The notes under the pieces: model-generated
Told to the model about the DNA's origin: nothing
The model's input: the letters and a program-made list of their open reading frames with translations, nothing else
Database searches by the model: none
Assembly (NCBI GenBank): GCA_903912405.1
Contig: CAIWHF010000285.1
Coordinates: 1 to 12,015, forward strand
Direction: 5' to 3'
DNA length: 12,015 nucleotides
DNA from: an uncultured Bacteroidota bacterium
GTDB lineage: Bacteria > Bacteroidota > Bacteroidia > Chitinophagales > Chitinophagaceae
Part shown: in pieces, positions 7,081 through 12,015 of the stretch
Position numbering within the stretch: the stretch's first letter is position 1
Layout of the letters: each line of letters opens with the position of its first letter
Position numbers and translations under genes: made by a program

Positions 7081-8260
7081 TTGCTACTGCATTTATGGCT
7101 ATCCAAGCCATCATGCCCATCCCAATTTCTAGTGCTTGTTCGTCTATATCGAAATGGTCGTTATGAACAGGTGCTAGAAATTTTTCATTATTAGTATTGG
7201 TGCCTATTCTAAAAAAGCACCCTGGCATATGTTGCGTATAAAAACTAAAGTCTTCTCCGGCCATTCGTTTGTCTAATGCTACCACATTTTCAATTCCCAT
7301 ATAATCACTAGCCCAATTTCTAGCTTGCTCTGTAATTATAGGGTCGTTAAATAAAGATGGGTAGCCTTTTGGAATTTCAATTGTCGCTGTTGCGCCATTT
7401 GCATCGCAAATTGCATTTGTGATTTTATGAATCCATTTATGAGCTTCAGTACGCCATGCTTCATCCATAGTTCGGAAAGTGCCTAATATAGTTACCTTGT
7501 CTGGAATAACATTGGTAGCAAAACCACCTTCTATTTTTCCAAAGCTTAAAACTGAAGGTATTAATGGATTGCCTTTGCGAGATATAATTTGTTGTAAAGA
7601 AACTATTACCTGAGCTGCAATGGCTATTGGGTCAATCGTTTGATGCGGCAAAGCTGCATGTCCGCCCTTACCATGAATAGTGATGTAGATTTCATCGGCA
7701 CTAGCCATGTATTGTCCTGATCTAAATCCAACTTTCCCCACGGGTAAATGTGGGTATACATGCAATGCATAAATGGATTTAGGTTTGGGGTTTTCTAATG
7801 CATGATCAGCAATCATTAAGCTAGCTCCACCAGGATGTTTTTCTTCACCAGGCTGAAATAATAATTTAATGGTGCCTTCCCAATTGTCTTTAGTTGCTTG
7901 AAGAATTTTTGCTGCGCCTAATAGACATGCGCTATGCACATCGTGGCCACAAGCATGCATAACCCCCCTGTTTTTAGAGGCATAATTACAATCGTTTGCT
8001 TCTAGGATCGGAAGGGCGTCCATATCCGCTCTTAAAGCTATACAGTTATGTTCTGGGTTCTTGCCTTTTATTAAAGCAACAATACCCGTGCCCGCTATAC
8101 CTGTTTTATGTTCAATGCCAAATTCATTGAGTTTATTGGATATAAACTTTGCGGTTTCAAATTCTTGAAAAGATAATTCGGGATGGGCATGTATATGATG
8201 CCTAATAGCTTGTATTTCTGAAAAAAATTGTTGGGCTAATTGTTTGATTGTTGTTTGCAT
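7073..8260 (-). CDS. M20-family metal-dependent amidohydrolase (N-acyl-amino-acid type)
   Basis: A 395-residue cytoplasmic hydrolase of peptidase family M20, subgroup M20D, which removes acyl groups from N-acyl amino acids (hippurate, N-acetyl or indole-acetyl conjugates). The family length is typical. Visible motifs are HPELSFQE (26-33), ALRADMDALP (75-84), MHACGHDVH (101-109), QPGEE (136-140), a dimerisation-domain GKGGHAALPH (197-206), AGEDFSFY (334-341) and a C-terminal PVHNDHFDID (364-373). The dinuclear metal ligands are probably Cys104, His106, Glu140, His167 and His366, with Glu139 as general base; all are present. No signal peptide is seen. It follows deoC by 29 bases and is probably the last gene of the icd-deoC operon. 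The substrate cannot be fixed from sequence. Close paralogues differ mainly in acyl and amino-acid preference. Confidence 0.93.
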   Translation of the reverse strand: MQTTIKQLAQQFFSEIQAIRHHIHAHPELSFQEFETAKFISNKLNEFGIEHKTGIAGTGIVALIKGKNPEHNCIALRADMDALPILEANDCNYASKNRGVMHACGHDVHSACLLGAAKILQATKDNWEGTIKLLFQPGEEKHPGGASLMIADHALENPKPKSIYALHVYPHLPVGKVGFRSGQYMASADEIYITIHGKGGHAALPHQTIDPIAIAAQVIVSLQQIISRKGNPLIPSVLSFGKIEGGFATNVIPDKVTILGTFRTMDEAWRTEAHKWIHKITNAICDANGATATIEIPKGYPSLFNDPIITEQARNWASDYMGIENVVALDKRMAGEDFSFYTQHMPGCFFRIGTNTNNEKFLAPVHNDHFDIDEQALEIGMGMMAWIAINAVATK

Positions 8261-8276
8261 ACATCCCTTTATTAAG

Positions 8277-8289
8277 TACTAAGTTAGTA
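8277..8289. repeat. Short inverted repeat between deoC and the amidohydrolase gene
   Basis: TACTAA-G-TTAGTA fills much of the 29-base gap between the two genes. A one-base loop cannot form a good RNA hairpin, so if it is functional it is more likely a protein site. Chance is quite possible in such AT-rich DNA. Confidence 0.25.
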
Positions 8290-8949
8290 TTAATTTTTAG
8301 ATTCTTCAATGATTTGTAGGCTAGCAGAACAGCCAATTCTATTGGCACCTGCTGCTATCAATTCTTTTGCAAAGGCAAAGTTGCGTATGCCACCAGATGC
8401 TTTTATTTGAATGGAAGCAGGGAGGCAGCTTTTTATGGTTATAATATCTTCGATGCTAGCGCCTTTAGATGCATATCCGGTTGAGGTTTTTATAAAATCA
8501 ACATTCAGTGCTGCATATATTTTACAGCAATCAATCATCTCTTCGTTGGTTAATTCGCCGCTTTCAATAATGATTTTAACGATGCATTGGTGTTGGTGTG
8601 CCAACTCAATGATGGCTTGTGCCTCATCTCTAAGGAAGTTCCATTGCTTATTTTTAACGGCACAAATATTGTGCACCACATCTAGTTCTTTGGCTCCATG
8701 CGCAATGGCTTCTTGTACTTCAATTAATTTTGAGGCAGTGCTATTATATCCGAACGGGAATCCAATAACAGAAGCAATGATAACATTAGCATTTGCTAAG
8801 CTTTCTTTTGCAAGTGCAATATAATTGCCGCTAACGCATACTGCTTTTATATTATAGCGTATCGCTTCCTTGCATAGCTGAATAATGTCTTCCGACTTCG
8901 CTGTTGGTTTCAACAAGGTGTGGTCTATGTAGGAAGCTATGGGTAGCAT
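8290..8949 (-). CDS. deoC: Deoxyribose-phosphate aldolase
   Basis: DeoC splits 2-deoxyribose 5-phosphate into acetaldehyde and glyceraldehyde 3-phosphate, feeding deoxynucleosides into central metabolism. The 219-residue TIM barrel is of normal bacterial length. It opens with SYIDHTLLKPTA (6-17), a family signature. The Schiff-base lysine is Lys154 in DFIKTSTGY, the second active-site lysine is Lys183 in IKASGGIR, and the acid/base aspartate is Asp90 in ELDVVHN. In that block the residue after DVV is His, a variable position in the family. The ATG (8949-8947) overlaps the stop of isocitrate dehydrogenase by one base (TAATG), which implies coupled translation. No deoA, deoD or nucleoside transporter is nearby, so its link here is positional, not a deo operon. 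Confidence 0.96.
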   Translation of the reverse strand: MLPIASYIDHTLLKPTAKSEDIIQLCKEAIRYNIKAVCVSGNYIALAKESLANANVIIASVIGFPFGYNSTASKLIEVQEAIAHGAKELDVVHNICAVKNKQWNFLRDEAQAIIELAHQHQCIVKIIIESGELTNEEMIDCCKIYAALNVDFIKTSTGYASKGASIEDIITIKSCLPASIQIKASGGIRNFAFAKELIAAGANRIGCSASLQIIEESKN

Positions 8950-10214
8950 TATAAGTTTTTTATTAGTTCTTCTGCAAATTCATTTGTTTTTAAAAGTGTA
9001 GCGTCATGCATAAGATTATAAAAGTCTATGGTTACACGCTTTCTTTTAATAGTAGTTTTCAAGCTTTCTACGATGGCGTCTGCTGCTTCGTTCCAGCCCA
9101 TATATTCCAACATCATTACGCCACTTAATAACAATGAAGAAGGGTTCATGGTGTTGGTATTTGCAAATCGAGGCGCCGTGCCATGAGTAGCTTCAAATAC
9201 CGCATGACCTGTTGTGTAATTGATATTACCACCTGGTGCAATACCAATACCGCCAACTGCAGCAGCTAATGCATCGGAAATGTAGTCACCATTCAAATTC
9301 AAAGTAGCGATTACACTAAAATCTTTTGGTGCTAATAAAATTTGTTGTAAGAAATTATCCGCAATACAATCATTGATAATGATTTTACCTTCAACGCTTG
9401 CTTTCTTAAGCGCATTATTTGCAGCTTCTTCATTTTGTGCAGCTTTTATTGCTTCCCATTCCATCCAAGTAAATACTTGTTCGCCAAATGCTTCTTTAGC
9501 AATTTCATAACCCCAATTTTTAAATCCACCTTCCGTAAATTTCATAATATTACCTTTGTGTACCAAGGTTACACTAGGTTTCTTTTGTTCTATAGCATAT
9601 TGAATTGCTGCTTTAATGAGTCGTTGAGAACCTTCTTTTGAAACCGGTTTAATGCCTAGTGCCGTACTTTCTGGGAATCGAATTTGCTTGTCAACACCTA
9701 ATTCTGTTTTGAGAAAGTGCATTAGTTTTTGTACTACTTCACTGCCCATTTTAAATTCAATACCGGCATAGATATCCTCGGTGTTTTCTCTAAAGATGGT
9801 CATGTTTACATCTTCTGGATGATACACTGGAGAAGGAACTCCTTTAAACCAATTCACTGGTCGTAAGCATACATATAAATCTAATTCTTGTCTTAGCGCT
9901 ACATTTAAAGAGCGAATGCCACCACCAACAGGTGTAGTTAGTGGACCTTTAATAGAGACTAAATATTCTTTTGCTATATCAAGCGTAGCTGCAGGAAGCC
10001 ACTCTCCCGTTTTATTAAAAGCTTTTTCGCCTGCCAACATTTCTTTCCACTCTATTTTGCGCTCGCCTTTATACAATTTTTCAACAGCAGCGTCTAATAC
10101 TTTTCTACTTGCACTCCAAACATCGGGACCAATACCATCACCTTCAATAAACGGAATTATGGGCTGATTGGGAACTTGTAACTTGCCATTAGCGCCCATG
10201 GTAATTTTATTCAT
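8949..10214 (-). CDS. icd: Isocitrate dehydrogenase (NADP-type, Icd family)
   Basis: The enzyme performs oxidative decarboxylation of isocitrate to 2-oxoglutarate in the TCA cycle. The 421-residue protein is close in length to E. coli Icd and aligns throughout. Substrate and metal residues are kept: Ser102, Asn104 and Arg108 in GGIRSLNVALRQ, Arg118, Arg142, Tyr149 in TEDIYAG, Lys220 in LVHKGNIMKF, and Asp286, Asp310 and Asp314 (NLNGDYISDALAA). The nucleotide loop HGTAP (344-348) is followed by Arg349-Phe350, where E. coli has Lys344-Tyr345. The later determinants Tyr391 and Arg395 appear as Ile396 and Asn400. This is neither the classic NADP nor the classic NAD set, so the cofactor is only presumed to be NADP. 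The gene leads a likely operon with deoC and an amidohydrolase. Confidence 0.95.
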   Translation of the reverse strand: MNKITMGANGKLQVPNQPIIPFIEGDGIGPDVWSASRKVLDAAVEKLYKGERKIEWKEMLAGEKAFNKTGEWLPAATLDIAKEYLVSIKGPLTTPVGGGIRSLNVALRQELDLYVCLRPVNWFKGVPSPVYHPEDVNMTIFRENTEDIYAGIEFKMGSEVVQKLMHFLKTELGVDKQIRFPESTALGIKPVSKEGSQRLIKAAIQYAIEQKKPSVTLVHKGNIMKFTEGGFKNWGYEIAKEAFGEQVFTWMEWEAIKAAQNEEAANNALKKASVEGKIIINDCIADNFLQQILLAPKDFSVIATLNLNGDYISDALAAAVGGIGIAPGGNINYTTGHAVFEATHGTAPRFANTNTMNPSSLLLSGVMMLEYMGWNEAADAIVESLKTTIKRKRVTIDFYNLMHDATLLKTNEFAEELIKNL

Positions 10215-10219
10215 ATTTA

Positions 10220-10248
10220 TCTAAATTTAAAATTTTTGCAAATTTAGA
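10220..10248. repeat. Inverted repeat over the icd promoter
   Basis: Perfect 9-base arms TCTAAATTT (10220-10228) and AAATTTAGA (10240-10248) are separated by 11 bases. One arm covers the putative -7 element and the other lies in the predicted leader, which would suit a repressor site for icd. As RNA the stem would be AT-only and weak, and it has no U-tract, so a terminator is unlikely. Confidence 0.4.
10239..10246 (-). promoter_or_regulatory. Putative -7 promoter element of icd
   Basis: TAAATTTG on the minus strand matches the Bacteroidota -7 consensus TAnnTTTG exactly. Transcription would start near 10232-10235, giving a leader of about 20 bases before the icd ATG at 10214. No clear TTTG -33 box is found at the expected distance. 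Confidence 0.45.
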
Positions 10249-10299
10249 ATAAATTGACCTTAATAGCACATTAAAATAAAGGATATTAGCTGATTTTCA

Positions 10300-11349
10300 T
10301 TATTTCTTTGCAATGGTAAAACCAAATGTAGTGCCAATGCCAATTTTACTTCTTACGGTCACATTTTGTCCATGCGCTTCAATAATGTGTTTAACGATGG
10401 CTAAGCCAAGTCCGGTGCCGCCAATAGATCGGTTTCGGCTCTTGTCGGCTCTGTAAAAGCGTTCAAAAATTCTTGGTAGATGCTCTTCGGGTATGCCGGG
10501 GCCATTGTCGGTAACTTCAACAAGGATAGTTTTTTTATCTAATGCATACCACCCTATGGTAACTAGGCCATTTTCTGAGCCATATTTAATGGCGTTTTCA
10601 ATCAGGTTAATCAGTACTTGTTTATATTTATTTTTATCGCCATCAACCAATACGTCTGTTTTGGTGTCGGTATTTATTTCTAAGCGTATGTTTTTTTCTT
10701 TTGCTTTTAAACGAATTTCTTCAAAAACTTCCAGCACTATTTCTTGCAATTGAAAATGTTCTATAACCAATGGTATGCTGCCAGATTCTAATTTTGAAAT
10801 TTCGTGTAAATCATTCACGAGATGCACCAAACGTTCAACGCTATTAGCTGCATTCTGTAAGAATTTACGGTTTACTTGAGGGTCTTCCAGCGCACCATTT
10901 AATAGCGTGTCTATATAACCTTGAATATTGAAAATGGGGGTTCTAACTTCATGCGTTAGATTCATTAAAAACTCTTTTCTAAATTGCTCGTTTTTACGAA
11001 GTAATTCTATTTCGTCTTTTTTTTCTACAGCCCAAAGCTCTACGTCTGATTTAACTTCTTCTATTGTTTTTTGTGGTAGTAAATGCTCATTGAAATATTG
11101 TTCTCTTTTGCTCGATTTAGTTTGGTTGATGAGCTTATAGATTAGCTTGATTTTTTTAGCAATGTAATTTTCAATAATGGCACTAACAACAAAGTAGCCT
11201 ATAAAGCCAGAAATGGCTAATATTATGATTGCATTTAAGAAAGGAATTTCAAAAAATAGACAGCATATCGCTATTACGATACTTGATATGAGAACTGAAA
11301 AAAAACTTAATTGACTGGTTGAATAGTCTTTTTTATCAAAAAAATCCAT
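10300..11349 (-). CDS. Membrane sensor histidine kinase, PhoR-like
   Basis: A 349-residue kinase. Two adjacent membrane helices (about 15-33 and 37-58) are joined by only a few residues, so there is almost no periplasmic sensor domain. The signal may therefore be sensed in the membrane or cytoplasm, or through a partner. A charged helical linker (about 60-120) follows. The HisKA domain contains FLMNLTHEVRTPI with phospho-acceptor His133. The HATPase_c domain has the N-box LINLIENAIKYG (247-257), G1 DNGPGIP (281-287), F-box FERFYRADKSR (295-305) and G2 GGTGLGLAIVKH (310-321), so it is catalytically complete. It lies 17 bases after the response regulator stop, forming a two-component operon. 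The order and domain type resemble PhoB/PhoR, but no phosphate-transport genes are present to confirm a phosphate role. Confidence 0.93.
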   Translation of the reverse strand: MDFFDKKDYSTSQLSFFSVLISSIVIAICCLFFEIPFLNAIIILAISGFIGYFVVSAIIENYIAKKIKLIYKLINQTKSSKREQYFNEHLLPQKTIEEVKSDVELWAVEKKDEIELLRKNEQFRKEFLMNLTHEVRTPIFNIQGYIDTLLNGALEDPQVNRKFLQNAANSVERLVHLVNDLHEISKLESGSIPLVIEHFQLQEIVLEVFEEIRLKAKEKNIRLEINTDTKTDVLVDGDKNKYKQVLINLIENAIKYGSENGLVTIGWYALDKKTILVEVTDNGPGIPEEHLPRIFERFYRADKSRNRSIGGTGLGLAIVKHIIEAHGQNVTVRSKIGIGTTFGFTIAKK

Positions 11350-11366
11350 TCTTAAAGGTACTAGAT

Positions 11367-12015
11367 TTATTCTGGAACTTGAAATTTATATCCAACGCCT
11401 TTAACGGTGCTGATTAGATCGATTCCTATTTTTTGTCGTATTTTTCTAACATGTACATCAATGGTTCGGTCACCAACGATGACATCGGTACCCCAAACTT
11501 TTTGTAAAATTTCATTGCGTAAGAATACTCGACTAGGCTTAGAAGCCAATAAACTAAGTAACTCAAATTCTTTTTTGGCTAAAATAATTTGTTCTCCTTT
11601 ATATTTTACGGTAAACTGACTTCTGTTAATTTCTAAATCACCAAATTCTTGTTTCTCATCAACTTTTTCTTTGCTATTTCTTCTCAATCCACTGTTTATT
11701 CTAGTGAGCAGCAATTCCATTTTAATAGGCTTAGCAATATAGTCATCTGCACCTAAGTTAAGGCCATCAATTTCTGATTTTTCATCAGAAAGTGCGGTTA
11801 AAAATATAATGATGGTATTGGCAAATTGAGGCTTCAGTTTTAATTCTTTTAATGTTTGTATGCCATCTTTGTTAGGCATCATTACATCTAATAGAATTAA
11901 ATTGGGTTTGAAGTAAAGCGCTTTTGCAATGGCTTCATTCCCATCAGATGCGGTTTCTACTTCAAATCCTTTACTACGAAGGGTGTAGCTGATAAATTCC
12001 ACGATATCTTGTTCG
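11367..12015 (-). CDS. OmpR/PhoB-family response regulator (N-terminus outside the window)
   Basis: The frame is open to the window edge, and the 215 visible residues start EQDIVEFISYTLRSKGFEV. The true start lies beyond 12015, and only roughly the first ten residues are missing. A GTG at 12002 is internal, because family members have this same E-x-D-I-x-E-F segment inside the receiver. The receiver keeps the phospho-acceptor Asp in LILLDVMMPNKDG (codon 11888-11886), the Thr in FLTAL and the Lys in AKPIKMELL. The C-terminal winged helix includes LAKKEFELLSLLASKP and DRTIDVHVRKIRQKIG, followed by VKGVGYKF, typical of OmpR/PhoB DNA-binding domains. It pairs with the kinase 17 bases downstream. 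The targets are unknown. Confidence 0.94.
   Translation of the reverse strand, partial: EQDIVEFISYTLRSKGFEVETASDGNEAIAKALYFKPNLILLDVMMPNKDGIQTLKELKLKPQFANTIIIFLTALSDEKSEIDGLNLGADDYIAKPIKMELLLTRINSGLRRNSKEKVDEKQEFGDLEINRSQFTVKYKGEQIILAKKEFELLSLLASKPSRVFLRNEILQKVWGTDVIVGDRTIDVHVRKIRQKIGIDLISTVKGVGYKFQVPE

Noticed and set aside
8411..8824. A 137-codon open frame antisense to deoC
   Set aside because: It lies wholly opposite a well-recognised enzyme gene, shows no recognisable domain, and its Cys/Ser/Ile-rich translation is what antisense of an AT-rich gene produces.
12000..12002. GTG at 12002 as the start of the response regulator
   Set aside because: The frame continues upstream with E-Q-D-I, which fits the conserved receiver N-terminus, so the gene is simply cut by the window end.

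Overview
The window looks like an ordinary chromosomal segment from a member of the Bacteroidota, probably a Chitinophagaceae-like organism. The DNA is AT-rich. It carries a Bacteroidota-style TonB-dependent receptor with an N-terminal carboxypeptidase-regulatory-like domain, a full-length BshC of the bacillithiol pathway, and a porin-family OMP. Start codons lack well-placed Shine-Dalgarno sequences, and two upstream regions carry the TAnnTTTG -7 element typical of this phylum. I see no mobile elements, tRNA, rRNA or CRISPR array. The only gene-free stretches are short intergenic gaps; the longest are 89 and 85 bases.

Layout. Positions 1-2697 (minus strand) read bshC, then an outer-membrane barrel protein with an odd C-terminal membrane helix, then a small polytopic membrane protein that runs off the window start and overlaps the barrel gene by one base. 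Positions 2787-3479 (plus) hold a RadC-family JAB/MPN protein, which converges tail to tail with a small CoA-binding protein (3476-3841, minus). Positions 3872-7080 (plus) form a compact three-gene unit: a His-rich exported small protein, a TonB-dependent receptor of the ZnuD/OprC-like metal type, and a DUF4279-like protein. A promoter with an overlapping inverted repeat lies just upstream. Positions 7073-10214 (minus) hold isocitrate dehydrogenase, deoxyribose-phosphate aldolase (coupled by a one-base overlap) and an M20 peptidase-family amidohydrolase. Positions 10300-12015 (minus) hold a PhoB/PhoR-like response regulator, cut by the window end, and its histidine kinase.

The genes do not form one pathway. 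The best-connected unit is the 3872-7080 operon, whose content suggests transition-metal uptake (zinc or copper) across the outer membrane, possibly under a metal-responsive repressor acting at the 3856-3869 repeat. The other notable point is the barrel protein and membrane protein pair at 1-1066. Its architecture (signal peptide, barrel, S/T/N-rich linker, membrane helix, basic tail) is unusual for an OMP and could mark a processing or sorting relationship between the two. No complete, clearly new system can be demonstrated from this sequence alone.
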